A stretch of DNA of 35,320 nucleotides from DATJGF01 sp035495315 (GCA_035495315.1 DATJGF010000056.1:1-35320); one strand, 5' to 3'. Counted from the first letter of the stretch, positions 24,201 through 32,716 are shown. Notes: generated by a model not told the origin, from the letters alone. Translations and numbers: made by a program.

Positions 24201-25534
24201 GCAACGCGTTCGGTGTTACCAACGGCCTGGTGAGTTCGATAAATGTTCAGCCCGCTGTCATTCAGATTCTGCCTCGATCGTCGACCGTCTTTGTTGGAGA
24301 TCAAATTTCCTTCACCGCGCACGTTGAAGGGATCGAACTCTTAAGTTATCAATGGCTGTTCAACGGCACGAACCTGCTCGGTGCGACCGACACTATACTC
24401 ACGATTACAAACGCGACTTCGGACCAAACCGGCAGTTACTCGATCGTCGTGAGTAATGTTTACGGTTTGGTTACCAACGCCGTAAACTTGTTGGTGGCCA
24501 ACCTCGTTCAGTGGCAACCCACCTCGAATACGCCGTCGAGTTATTTGTCGATTCCGGGCGAGATGGCCGCGGTTGCTGCGAGTAGTGCCGGCTGGGGCCT
24601 CGCGGCGAGAGCCGATGGAACGATTGTGGCTCTGGCCGGCAGCAACGCTGTGCCACCAGTTGTACCTGCAGACCTGACAAACATGATTAATGTCGCGGCC
24701 GGTTGGTCGCATGGGTTGGCGTTGCGCGCCGACGGCACAGTTTCAGCCTGGGGCGACAATCGCTTCGATCAAACCAACGTTCCGCCCGGCTTGTCGAACC
24801 TGGTATCGATCGCGGCCGGAGCGTACCATAACCTGGCGCTAAAATCCGACGGTAACGTGGTCGCGTGGGGCAATAATAGTTTTGGTCAGACGAACATTCC
24901 GGCTGGTCTGAAGGGCATCGTAGCCATTGCTGCTGGAACGAATGATTGCCTTGCCCTCAGCCGTCGGGGACAGGTTTTTGTTTGGGGCGCTGACCACCAG
25001 GGGCGGACGATCATCCTTCCCTCAGATCTGAGTAACCTTGTGGCGGTCGCATCCGGCAGCCCTCTGTATGTGGGGCTGAGGGATGATCGCAGTGCGGTGC
25101 TCTGGCAAAGCGACGGGACTGGAGAGACGTATCCCTGGGGACTGACGAACGTCGTGGAGGTTGCGGCGGATCAGGGCCACGATCTGGAGTTGCTGGCCGA
25201 TGGGACTCTCGCCTCGGTCTCGGACCCGACCAAGGTGCCCACAGGTTCCTACCATGTTGTCGCTGTGGCTGCTGGAGCAAGTGATCTGGCTTTGCTCGGC
25301 GCCGATCCGCCCATTTTTTCCGCACCTCTGCTGAATCCGATTTACAAGGACGGTGTTTTTTCTCTGAGCCTGGCGACACAAAACGGTAAGGTGTACTCGC
25401 TCGAATACAAAAACTCTCTGAGCGATTCTGACTGGATCGGTTTGCCACTTATCCCCGGTAACGGACGGACGCAAACCTTGTCAGATCCGACGGCTGACGG
25501 TGCACGGCGCTTCTATCGAGTGCGGCGCTGGTGA
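21299..25534 (+). CDS. Very large secreted RCC1-repeat and Ig-like domain protein
   Basis: I use the ATG at 21299 (MRLSRSALTPKVVLG), giving 1411 residues with a signal peptide ending near HLVAQS; the reading frame continues upstream only to a TTG. Three blocks of RCC1-type repeats (about 34-300, 467-730 and 1070-1334) contain many copies of a pattern like VAAGDYHSLALRRDGTVVAWG. They probably fold as beta-propellers. Between them lie two Ig-like domains (300-464) and four more (734-1067), each with a core like YQWQFNGTDLPGAT and GTYSVTVSN. The C-terminus (KVYSLEYKNSLSDSDW, then FYRVRRW) is the short module shared with neighbouring secreted proteins. A cell-surface or extracellular binding role is inferred. 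It converges with the next gene after 17 bases. Confidence 0.9.
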   Translation: MRLSRSALTPKVVLGLLLSFSAGSHLVAQSRIVGWGDLDQTVVPTGSANVVEVSAGHLHNLSLTINGMPSAWPVSSFDRAAQIPAGLSNVVQLAAGVAHDLAFRSDGTVVAWGDNYYGQANVPPGLTNIGTIGAGGYHSVAVKRDGTLVAWGNNFYGQVAIPSFATNVVAAAAGFYHSLALRADGTVIAWGDDSFGQDDVPPGLTNVIAIAAGGDHCLALTATGGVVAWGDDSYGQSTVPPDLTNAMAVAAGDYHSLALRRDGTVVAWGPHEAATIVPYGLSNVVAIAAGGSHSLALVQESSTFVTRPFSYLAAPCGSDIRLDTEVAQASSLYCQWDFNGTPLPGATNASLLLQNVQTNQTGTYSVVVSNSLGLVVHAIDFLSVVPVLITVAPKAQTNFAGTTVNLSVTARSTVPFTYQWRFAATNLSGATNSGLALMGIMPNQEGKYTVVLGNSYGTVTSPEANVAVVNVVEWAGVISSVTNAGDASAMSINGNRQVFVSRMDGSVIAWRVSASSPLGDSTNVVAVAAGDQHVIALKNDGSLIAWGLNDFGQAQVPAGLSNVVAVAAGGRHSLALKADDTVAAWGDNRSGQTNTPAGLSHVISIATTYNGNLALTSDGNLVVWGRDISGGGDIVIPSGSTNLVEISGADYHFLALRDDGKVIDSAGQANLPANLTNIVSVAAGTESLALTSNGNVIEWGSFAARHTNLLAKLSNVVAIASGGGSLALIGSGPPHLTVPPVNRAAARGVTTAFRVAAVGQPPLSYQWQFNGTDLPGATDPVLTLRNVQTQQAGTYSVTVSNVWGLTTGSGSLSVAPVLINAMTVQPNNLPHVGGSTVVFNAFAQGTDLSFQWLVNCIAIQGATNSTLTLTNLQLSQGGAYSIIVSNVFGQLMSDNLVLDTLPLWIYRSPDQTVYAGSDTSITAYVTGAPPLTYVWQHNGMSIPGATDPVLTLTNVQFADSGSYSVIVSNAFGVTNGLVSSINVQPAVIQILPRSSTVFVGDQISFTAHVEGIELLSYQWLFNGTNLLGATDTILTITNATSDQTGSYSIVVSNVYGLVTNAVNLLVANLVQWQPTSNTPSSYLSIPGEMAAVAASSAGWGLAARADGTIVALAGSNAVPPVVPADLTNMINVAAGWSHGLALRADGTVSAWGDNRFDQTNVPPGLSNLVSIAAGAYHNLALKSDGNVVAWGNNSFGQTNIPAGLKGIVAIAAGTNDCLALSRRGQVFVWGADHQGRTIILPSDLSNLVAVASGSPLYVGLRDDRSAVLWQSDGTGETYPWGLTNVVEVAADQGHDLELLADGTLASVSDPTKVPTGSYHVVAVAAGASDLALLGADPPIFSAPLLNPIYKDGVFSLSLATQNGKVYSLEYKNSLSDSDWIGLPLIPGNGRTQTLSDPTADGARRFYRVRRW

Positions 25535-25551
25535 TTTGACGGCCGACCCTG

Positions 25552-28182
25552 TTACCAGCTCGAACGCACGCGGTAGAAGCAATTTGATTCGATGCCTCCT
25601 GAACCTTCCAGCCATTCGCCAAGTTGGTTGGTTGCCACGAAGCTTTGGCGAAGTTGGAACTGCGCCTCCGGACGCGCAGCGCTAAGAATATCATAGCGTC
25701 TTCCGGGCAGGGCAGGCCACGAGAGCAGTGGCGGTTTTCCGGTGATGGTTACCGGGAAACCAGACTCGTCCGTCAGCAGGCGAATCCATTTGGTTTCAGT
25801 CCGGTACTGAGCTCCGCTAGCGGCGGTCACCATAGCATAAAATGGGTGCAGACCAGCTCCAAGATAGCTCCCGGACACGGAGAATGTAGCGTTTGCTTGA
25901 TTGGTAACCACGCCTAAAGAACCGCCGCTGCTGAAGAGCTCGATTGTGGACATGGTTTGTGTGTTGGCCACGATGGAAAATATGAGCGTGGCTTCCGCGG
26001 CCCAGTTGGTGCTGCCCGCCGGCCCCTGAAACGAAGCTGCGAGCGGCGTATTGCTGACGATCACAGACTGAGTAATGCGAGTTTGGGTGCGTATATGAGT
26101 GCCTTCGTAAGCAACAGCGGTGAATTCATGGTAGCCACCAGAGAGCTTTCTTGTATCCAGTGAAACCACAACAGACAGGTTTGTCACACCCGCGCTCACG
26201 TAAAGATGGTTTCGGGGTTGAACGTCCTCCAGGTTTGCTTCCAAACCATTCGTCAGAGGTGAGAGCCAAAACGCTGGCTGAGACGCGCTCAGCTGCACCT
26301 GAATTTGCGATGGTCCGAGGCCTGAGGCTCGGGCCTGGATAACAAGCGCACCGGCACTTGCTGGATTGTCCGAGGGAGTCACCGCAGCGCTAACGCCGTC
26401 CAGGCCCTGCAACAGTACATCGCTATTGACCTGATCCACAAGGCTCCGGGCAATCGTGACAAGCGGTATATCGTAGTCGGCATTCGTGGCCGAAAACCGA
26501 GCGCTCAAGCCGTTTGTCTTTATGATTTCAATGCTCAAGTAATCGCCAGGCCAGGCGAGACTAGTATTCAGATCGAAGGAACCGGCCGCAAAAGCAGGAC
26601 TATCCACGAAGGTGCTGCGGCTCGCAGTAATAAAGGTCGTGCGCGGGGGCCCGGAAGCGGCTGGTGGACCAATGGTGAGATCGATGGCCTCGCCGGTTTT
26701 GCTCAGATCGCTCGACCGCAACGCAAGGCGGTCGCCAACAGGGACAACCTTGACCTGAGTTGTGTTGGAAATCTGGTTAATAGATGCGGCCAGACCCGCG
26801 GCGATTGATTGCAGCGTGGCATTCGTCGTGACGATATAGCTGATGACCTCCCCATTTAGGGCAAGCGACAGGATATTACTCGCATTTGGGACAATGTTGG
26901 TGAGGGTCTCCACAAATGTGCCATCTACGAATAGATCGACCTGTTGAATGGGGCGAGATGTATCGCTGACCAGAAATTGCAGGCCAAGATTGGTCGTTCC
27001 CGTCAGCAGGGCGCCAGGTGCGAGATTCCAAACTCCAGTCGCGTGCCGCGCGAAAGGTGCCGCGAGCGGGTCGCCTACGAGCAATCCTTGATACGGGCTG
27101 GCGAGGCTCTGGTAATAGCTTTCCGCTATGGAAAATCCGCGTCCCTGGTAAAAATAGACTCGTGGCGACGGAAATTTCTCAAGATTTACGCACGGCTCAA
27201 CGACCGTGCCGTAACTTGCGGTAGCACCGGCAGCGAGGAAAGCCAGGAGACTCGCTTGTCCGGTGGCCTGGAACAGGTCCGCCCCGAACGAGGTGAGAGT
27301 ATCGGCGATCGCTCCAGGGATAAACGTGTTCGGCTGGATGTTCAATTGGGCGATACCAGTCTGATAACCGAGCAGGCCGGACAGGCCGTTCGGGGAATCC
27401 TGGTTTGTGATGATCAGCCTCACGTTACCGAGGATCCTGGCATCGAAAAGCGCGTCGTTGAATAGTACCTGACGCGCGGTGCGCTGCGTATCTGACGTTC
27501 TTGCCAAATAGACCGGCTGAGTTGGAAAACTGCTGTCGCTGGCGACGCCCTGGTCGCTAGTGAGTTTTGCCTCAGTCAGGTTGCTCGCCGTCAACATCAT
27601 CGCTAGAAAAGCATTTGCAGGCGCCGTATCCGGTGGAGAGTCTGTGAATACCGTTTCACTGAAGGCATAGCTGTTCGAGGAAAAGAAGGGCAGGGAACAG
27701 GACATCGTCTGTTGGGGCGGCGCCGTGTTGGGTTTAAAACCATAATACAGCACAGAAGTTGTGCTGTTGATGCTGTCGGTTTCAACCACTTCGTACGGGA
27801 TGTCCATCGACAACAGCACGAAGTCGATCTGGGGCCCGAGACCTCGAGCTGAAACTTGTGCCAGAAGTGGATTAAGCAGGGCCGTCTGAAATTGGCCGCG
27901 CGTCCAAACGATGTTGCCACCCGCCCAGTTTTCGAGCCGAATAACGTTCTGGGGAGGGACGTGACGCATTTCGCAGTAATAATTGCCGAGAGCGAGCGAG
28001 TTTGCGCTGTTGGGGTTGACGACCACGGCGATATTCAGGCCGCTGCCACCCGAAAATGCCAGATGAGGCAAGCCAAACGTCAGCACCGCGATCCAAATTG
28101 TGCAAGCAACCGCACGCACCGTTCTGGCTTGGCTAAACTTTGGTCGGGGGAAATGCGTGCCTATTGAGGTTTGGGGCTGCAT
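25552..28182 (-). CDS. TIGR03790-type exported protein
   Basis: The 876-residue protein has a long basic N-terminus and then a hydrophobic segment (AVACTIWIAVLTFGLPHLAFSG), an uncleaved anchor or a signal peptide. Residues 49-370 match the TIGR03790 pattern: VVVNPNSANSLALGNYYCEMR, HVPPQNVIRL, DFVLLSMDIPYEV and, near 360, YQGLLVGDPLAAPF. The rest is beta-rich with Ig-like or flagellin-like stretches (YISIEII-type strands, SLVDQVNSDVLLQGL). It ends NCFYRVRSSW, the module shared with the RCC1/Ig protein. The molecular function of TIGR03790 proteins is not established. It lies 15 bases after a pseudogene on the same strand. Confidence 0.82.
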   Translation of the reverse strand: MQPQTSIGTHFPRPKFSQARTVRAVACTIWIAVLTFGLPHLAFSGGSGLNIAVVVNPNSANSLALGNYYCEMRHVPPQNVIRLENWAGGNIVWTRGQFQTALLNPLLAQVSARGLGPQIDFVLLSMDIPYEVVETDSINSTTSVLYYGFKPNTAPPQQTMSCSLPFFSSNSYAFSETVFTDSPPDTAPANAFLAMMLTASNLTEAKLTSDQGVASDSSFPTQPVYLARTSDTQRTARQVLFNDALFDARILGNVRLIITNQDSPNGLSGLLGYQTGIAQLNIQPNTFIPGAIADTLTSFGADLFQATGQASLLAFLAAGATASYGTVVEPCVNLEKFPSPRVYFYQGRGFSIAESYYQSLASPYQGLLVGDPLAAPFARHATGVWNLAPGALLTGTTNLGLQFLVSDTSRPIQQVDLFVDGTFVETLTNIVPNASNILSLALNGEVISYIVTTNATLQSIAAGLAASINQISNTTQVKVVPVGDRLALRSSDLSKTGEAIDLTIGPPAASGPPRTTFITASRSTFVDSPAFAAGSFDLNTSLAWPGDYLSIEIIKTNGLSARFSATNADYDIPLVTIARSLVDQVNSDVLLQGLDGVSAAVTPSDNPASAGALVIQARASGLGPSQIQVQLSASQPAFWLSPLTNGLEANLEDVQPRNHLYVSAGVTNLSVVVSLDTRKLSGGYHEFTAVAYEGTHIRTQTRITQSVIVSNTPLAASFQGPAGSTNWAAEATLIFSIVANTQTMSTIELFSSGGSLGVVTNQANATFSVSGSYLGAGLHPFYAMVTAASGAQYRTETKWIRLLTDESGFPVTITGKPPLLSWPALPGRRYDILSAARPEAQFQLRQSFVATNQLGEWLEGSGGIESNCFYRVRSSW

Positions 28183-28197
28183 CTTTCTGATTTATAG

Positions 28198-28790
28198 CTA
28201 CTTTAACCGCAATCGATAGAATGTCTTTGATCCGATCGGATGATTTGTCACGACGAATCTGTCAGCATTAAGCCCCACGCTCTGAGTTTGCTGCAACCAG
28301 CTTGAGTTGGCGGCTGCGAGGTCCGTTGTAGTCCGGAGTACGTAATTCGTTTGCTGGTTCCTCCGGTCAGAGTGAAGCCAATTAGACTGGCACCGTTGGT
28401 GAGGTAAGCGCAACGGACCACCTCATCGCCGTTGGTCTGATCGGGTATCTGATAGCCTTGGATAATAGTTAAGCTTGGCCCATGAACACTCTGGATCGTT
28501 AGTGGCTTGATAACGGCGATGCGGTTGGCCGTAGGTGGCGCCGTTTCTGCGGCTACTCGGCCGCCTTTCTGATAAATGCCGTCGGCGACAAAGATCTGGT
28601 CACCAGGATCCGCAACGTCAACGGCGTCCTGGATGGTCGTTTCCTCTGTAGCCCAGCTGCAGTACGGTGGTGCAGGACCTGCGCTTGATACATCTACATA
28701 ATGAACGCCAGCCGACATCGGAGACGAAGCCGACGCAAGCAAGCAGATGGCAGAGAACAGCTTAGTTATAGGGCCGATTTTTGTTTTCAT
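28198..28790 (-). pseudogene. Collapsed secreted beta-helix protein (internal deletion and frameshift)
   Basis: From the ATG at 28790 there is a signal peptide (KLFSAICLLASASSPMSAG), then HYVDVSSAGPAPPYCSWATE, TIQDAVDVADPGDQIFVADGIY and LTIQSVHGPSLTIIQGY. This is the start of a right-handed beta-helix protein, a type that normally runs for several hundred residues. After FTLTGGTS (near 28365) this frame turns to unrelated sequence and stops at 28248. In another frame the region 28198-28365 encodes TNYVLRTTTDLAAANSSW and ends TFYRLRLK, the C-terminal module of such proteins. So the two ends are present in different frames and the helix body is missing. It is probably non-functional; an assembly error is possible. 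Confidence 0.75.
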
Positions 28791-28888
28791 CTCAACAGTG
28801 GCACCACTATGCCTCTGATTCAGCGGCTTCGCACATCGTGTGCGGCTGCATCACCATTTGCCTTATCATGACGCCATCAGGTGCGGCT

Positions 28889-28936
28889 TGTCTGTCGGGG
28901 AAAACCCACTATGACCTGTAAGGCAAAACACTACAG
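28889..28936 (+). promoter_or_regulatory. Shared non-coding element, copy 2
   Basis: The parts GGGGAAAACCC, CTAT, TGTAAGG and AACACTACAG match copy 1 at 21044-21088. It lies about 100-145 bases upstream of the beta-helix pseudogene start, but in the opposite orientation relative to that gene. Confidence 0.4.
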
Positions 28937-29051
28937 ACAAAGGCGATCATTGCTTCAAGCCAATTGGCTAAATTGATAATTTGAGTCCGCCAAAACACCC
29001 AATCATCGTCGGCTGGGAGGCCGCTGAAGCCACCGCCAGCGTCCCTCACAT

Positions 29052-29073
29052 AAGAAACCGCAAAAAGCGGTTC
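29052..29073 (-). terminator. Candidate terminator hairpin
   Basis: AACCGC (29056-29061) and GCGGTT (29067-29072) pair perfectly around five bases. Read on the minus strand the stem is followed by TCTTAT, a poor T-run. It lies 28 bases after the stop of the gene at 29100-29870. Confidence 0.4.
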
Positions 29074-29099
29074 GTTGAACGTTCGGGTTCGGACCTTGG

Positions 29100-29870
29100 C
29101 TAAGGAGGTTCTATCAGGACACCGAAGCGCTTAGGCTCGATATCAGCGGGGTGCCCAGTTGATATGAAAATGCCGTCCCCCTTTGGGACCTGCAGCCTGG
29201 CGGCGATATCGAGGTTCGTCCGAATCGACAACGAGCTGGTCGCTTTTCCGGCCGTTTGTATGCCGCTTTGATTCGTGATGAGTTCCGAGAATGAGATCAT
29301 CGCAATGAGGTCGGTTAGATCCTTATGAACTCGCGGGAAAAAGGCCGCTCTCAGGCCTATTTCGTTCGTCCATCCATTGAGCGAAACGGATTCGCCAACG
29401 TACAGAGAAGCCTCCACTCCATCTGCGGTGCTAATTCTCGGGTGGCTTATAAAATCGATTCCAATGGTGCCCTTCAGTTTATCGCGCAGTGCCATGAGCT
29501 CGGCCCCGCGAAGCAGCCACACGTGTAAGCCATTTGTCGTGGCAAAAGTGGGTCTCCCAAGCGTCGATACGCAGGGAGGATCCTCATCCGGCGACGTCGG
29601 AAGCGTGATGATATGCACAAACACATTGACAGGTGCTCGTCGGCCCAGCAATGCGTCTTCCACCTGCGGCAACCATGATGAAGCTGTCGGTATCCAGACG
29701 ACGAGTTGGTCTCGCAGAGGTAACGGTCTTGAGAAAGGTTGCTGTAAGATCAGAAACGGAGCAGGTTTCGGTTCAAACGAGAAGCAGACCAACGCGATAA
29801 CAATGCTCAAGAATAGGCAGGATAGCGCGAGGATCACTTTGAACCGGATTGAAGCAGGGAACCATTTCAT
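29100..29870 (-). CDS. Membrane-anchored protein of unknown function
   Basis: The 256-residue product has one hydrophobic segment at about residues 10-33 (VILALSCLFLSIVIALVCF) preceded by basic residues, so the bulk should lie outside the cytoplasm. No known enzyme motif is visible. The stretch from about residue 145 (STADGVEASLYVGESVSLNGW) to the end (RLQVPKGDGIFISTGH) resembles, in general pattern only, the repeated beta-strands of secretin-like proteins found in Verrucomicrobia. This is a weak likeness. The gene stands alone on the minus strand, followed by a hairpin. The start codon is ATG with no strong ribosome-binding site. Confidence 0.62.
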   Translation of the reverse strand: MKWFPASIRFKVILALSCLFLSIVIALVCFSFEPKPAPFLILQQPFSRPLPLRDQLVVWIPTASSWLPQVEDALLGRRAPVNVFVHIITLPTSPDEDPPCVSTLGRPTFATTNGLHVWLLRGAELMALRDKLKGTIGIDFISHPRISTADGVEASLYVGESVSLNGWTNEIGLRAAFFPRVHKDLTDLIAMISFSELITNQSGIQTAGKATSSLSIRTNLDIAARLQVPKGDGIFISTGHPADIEPKRFGVLIEPP

Positions 29871-30299
29871 TGGAGTTCAGAACACCGTCGCATTCCTTAA
29901 GTTGCACCAAGGGAGGCTTCACACACGCGGCGTTTGCCAGATCTAACATTGGAAGGCGATTTTCTGCATAACCCGTTGGTCTAGCCTTCTTAGAATAAAT
30001 CTCTGCCGACTAAGAAGACTCCCGCCTCACCCCGCGCTAAAATCTCCCCAATGCGAAGTATGTCTCGATTAATCCAAATCAGTTTCCTTCCGCCAGCATC
30101 GAGCCCTCAAAAGTTGCCGGCCCTGGCTCAGCCCAAGTCCGCTCAGTTCGAGGGCCCTGACAAGTCTATTCCCGTTGCACCATCTAACGCTGAATAACGG
30201 TATCTAACGCTAAATTACACCATTTTTGTTCATCACCTCTTCCAGTTGCTGCGTCGGTTTCGGATTCCGTCTAGACCCGAACCCAGGTTAAATCGTGAC
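29871..30299. other. Intergenic region with a short tandem repeat
   Basis: No gene is recognised. At 30182-30221 a 20-base unit starting ATCTAACGCT is present twice (ATCTAACGCTGAATAACGG and then ATCTAACGCTAAATTACAC). The region separates divergent genes and must contain both promoters; none was clear. Confidence 0.5.
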
Positions 30300-32489
30300 G
30301 TGTTGCGTGGGATAGCAATCATTTTGATGATCGCTGCGGCGGCCTGGGCAGTGGAGTCGCCGGTGATTCCAATCGGGTATGACGCGTATCGGCAGTGGGA
30401 CCGCTGGCCGCATCAACGCATCGGAGCGCGCACTTATATGCGCAGTACCTACGATCGCTCTGGCGGTAACGAAGGTGCCGACGCGAGCCATTTTCTTTAC
30501 CAACTGGCCGAAGATCAAAACGTCACCCTTGATATCCAGGCTCCCGGGATCCTTTACTTCGTGCGCTACAACCACTGGCATGGCAGTCCCTGGCATTATG
30601 AAATCGACGGTGTCGATCACGTCGTCCAGGAAACCAGCACAGCAAATCCGAACCATCCGAATCCCAATTCGCTGTTCCTGCCGGAGAAAGCATTCCCGAA
30701 TCCGCTGACCTGGACCTGGTCGATGACCAAAGGCGCGGATCTTTCCTGGGTTCCTATTCCATTCGAGCGCTCGTTCCGGATGGCTTACTCGCGCACTCAT
30801 TATGGAACAGGTTATTACATCTATCAGCAATTTGTTCCAGGGGCGAAACTCTCACAGCCGATTCGCTCCTGGGATCCAACGACTCCGCCCCCGGCAGACG
30901 TTCTCGATTTACTGCGACGCGCCGGCACCGATCTGGTCGGCGCAGCAGGTTCGCCCGCCGGACGGCGGCTGAAACTGAGCGCGGCTTCCAGATCGCTTGA
31001 ACTACCGGCAAACGCCTCAAGGTCTGTGATCGATTTGACGAATGCCCCATCGATGATTCGCGCGCTTGAGTTCTCTGTTCCTCGTGAACAAGCGGTTGCT
31101 TTCGGACATGCCCGTCTGCGCATCTTTTGGGATAATTTGGCACTGCCTTCTGTTGACGCGCCAGTGGCGCTCTTTTTCGGTGCCGGCACGCTCTATAATC
31201 GAGATGACCGCTCGTACTTCGTCAAAGCCTTCCCTGTCAACGTGCACTTTGATCCTCAAACGGTGCACCTCGCGTGCTACTTTCCGATGCCCTTCTTCCA
31301 CTCGGCGCATCTTGAGTTGACTAATACCGCCGAGGTCCCACTTACCCTCAATTGGTCGGTGCGGCACGCGCCCTTCAAAGGCCGGCCTGAGGAGGTTGGC
31401 TATTTCCACGCGACTTACCGGGATCATCCCTGCCCGGAGATTGGAAAGGACCTGGTGCTGCTGGATAGTCGTGAAACCGAAGGCGGTGGCGATTGGTCCG
31501 GGAGCTTCGTTGGCACCTCGTTCATCTTCTCCGATCGCGCCGCTCTCAACACCCTCGAAGGCGACCCGCGTTTCTTCTTTGACGACAGCCAAACGCCCCA
31601 GGCCTACGGCACCGGCACTGAGGAGTGGTGCGGGGGCGGCGATTATTGGGGTGGCCAAAATATGACACTCCCCTTTGCCGGACATCCTGCCGGCGCGCCC
31701 AGCACTCAGGTCGCCAAAAACAAGGAAGACCAAATCGAGTCCGCCTATCGCTTTTTGCTGGCGGACCTGATGCCGTTCGGCAAAAGGGCGTTGATTCGCC
31801 TCGAACACGGGGGCCGCAATGAATCCCTCGAACATTACCAGACCGTGGCCTACTGGTATGGGTTGAACCGTGCTTCGCTGGTTAAAACGGACACTTTAAA
31901 AATCGGAGATCTCAATAGCGAAGCGCAGCATAATTATGTTTCGCCCGAGGCCTCGGCTCCCTACGAGTTGACCTCGCGTTATGAATGGGGAGTCGACACT
32001 TTCGACGGCCAGGTGATTTATCCCGCGCAAACAGATACCGGCCGTACCACCACCGGGGTGTCTGAGTTCGATCTGCAACTAGACCCGAACAACCTCGGTG
32101 TCATGCTTCGCCGCAAATTGGATTATAAATGTCCAAACCAGCGCGCCGAAGTATTTGTGGCCTCAGTTCAACGCGAGAAAGTCGGCTCCTTCAAACCGGC
32201 CGGCGTTTGGTATCTGGCTGGCAGCAGCACCTGCATCTACTCCAATCCCAACGAAGAATTAGGGCCGGCCCGGCACATCGTCGAGAGATCAAACCGCCGC
32301 TTTCGAGATGATGAATTTCTGCTCCCTTTGCGACTCACGCGAGGTTGCTCGAAAATTCGTCTCCGGATCAAGTTTGCCCCTGTGCACGTCCCTTTATTCC
32401 CCGGGGCTGCGCCCCCCGAACTGGCCTGGAGTGAGATGCGATATGAGGCGTACTGCTTCAGGATGCCGAGGCCGGAATTTGCAGAGTGA
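30300..32489 (+). CDS. DUF2961 (GH172-like) exported protein
   Basis: The start is uncertain. The frame is open from a TTG at 30246; GTG at 30300 or TTG at 30303 gives a compact signal peptide (LRGIAIILMIAAAAWA), and ATG at 30327 is a shorter option. I chose 30300, about 729 residues. The DUF2961 core is clear: YFHATYRDHPCP, LLDSRETEGGGDWSGSFVG, LEGDPRFFFDD and GTGTEEWCGGGDYWGG. The glutamates in LEGD (codon at 31557) and GTGTEE (31620) correspond to those proposed as catalytic in GH172. That family acts on fructofuranosyl or arabinofuranosyl linkages in characterised cases. The substrate here is unknown. It is probably periplasmic and faces a rhodanese gene. Confidence 0.88.
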   Translation: MLRGIAIILMIAAAAWAVESPVIPIGYDAYRQWDRWPHQRIGARTYMRSTYDRSGGNEGADASHFLYQLAEDQNVTLDIQAPGILYFVRYNHWHGSPWHYEIDGVDHVVQETSTANPNHPNPNSLFLPEKAFPNPLTWTWSMTKGADLSWVPIPFERSFRMAYSRTHYGTGYYIYQQFVPGAKLSQPIRSWDPTTPPPADVLDLLRRAGTDLVGAAGSPAGRRLKLSAASRSLELPANASRSVIDLTNAPSMIRALEFSVPREQAVAFGHARLRIFWDNLALPSVDAPVALFFGAGTLYNRDDRSYFVKAFPVNVHFDPQTVHLACYFPMPFFHSAHLELTNTAEVPLTLNWSVRHAPFKGRPEEVGYFHATYRDHPCPEIGKDLVLLDSRETEGGGDWSGSFVGTSFIFSDRAALNTLEGDPRFFFDDSQTPQAYGTGTEEWCGGGDYWGGQNMTLPFAGHPAGAPSTQVAKNKEDQIESAYRFLLADLMPFGKRALIRLEHGGRNESLEHYQTVAYWYGLNRASLVKTDTLKIGDLNSEAQHNYVSPEASAPYELTSRYEWGVDTFDGQVIYPAQTDTGRTTTGVSEFDLQLDPNNLGVMLRRKLDYKCPNQRAEVFVASVQREKVGSFKPAGVWYLAGSSTCIYSNPNEELGPARHIVERSNRRFRDDEFLLPLRLTRGCSKIRLRIKFAPVHVPLFPGAAPPELAWSEMRYEAYCFRMPRPEFAE

Positions 32490-32639
32490 TCTCCTGGTCC
32501 ATCTTGGAGCCAGCGTTTGCGCGAATCACGCGAGCCAACGGCGTGTTGGCCTGGCCTGATTATGGCAGCCGAGACTCTGATGAGAACGCTTCAGCAGCTC
32601 CCCAAAATCCCGAAGCGGCCTCGGTTAAATGGCTCTTCC

Positions 32640-32692
32640 CCCTCTCCTCCGCTGGATTCCGCTGGAGGAGAGGGTTTAGGGGAGAGGAGGCT
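32640..32692. repeat. GC-rich hairpin repeat between convergent genes, copy 2
   Basis: CCCTCTCCTCC (32640-32650) pairs with GGAGGAGAGGG (32664-32674). It is followed by TTTAGGGGAGAGGAGG, which also appears (as AGGGGAGAGGAGG) in the hairpin at 13176-13211. It lies between the DUF2961 gene and the rhodanese gene, which point at each other, and may end transcription from both sides. There is no T-run. Confidence 0.6.
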
Positions 32693-32716
32693 GCCGGTTT
32701 CGACCACAACAGGCGC

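Larger units (their letters stand above)
28791..29099. other. Intergenic region with shared element and hairpin
   Basis: No gene is seen in these 309 bases. They hold the shared element copy 2 (28889-28936) and the hairpin at 29055-29073. Confidence 0.5.

Noticed and set aside
21299..25534. Repeats inside the RCC1/Ig gene as a CRISPR-like array
   Set aside because: The repetition is at the protein level with an open frame throughout; the DNA units vary and there are no spacers.
28198..28413. Independent 71-residue gene at the end of the beta-helix remnant
   Set aside because: Its second half is the C-terminal module of a larger secreted protein, so it is better explained as part of the pseudogene.
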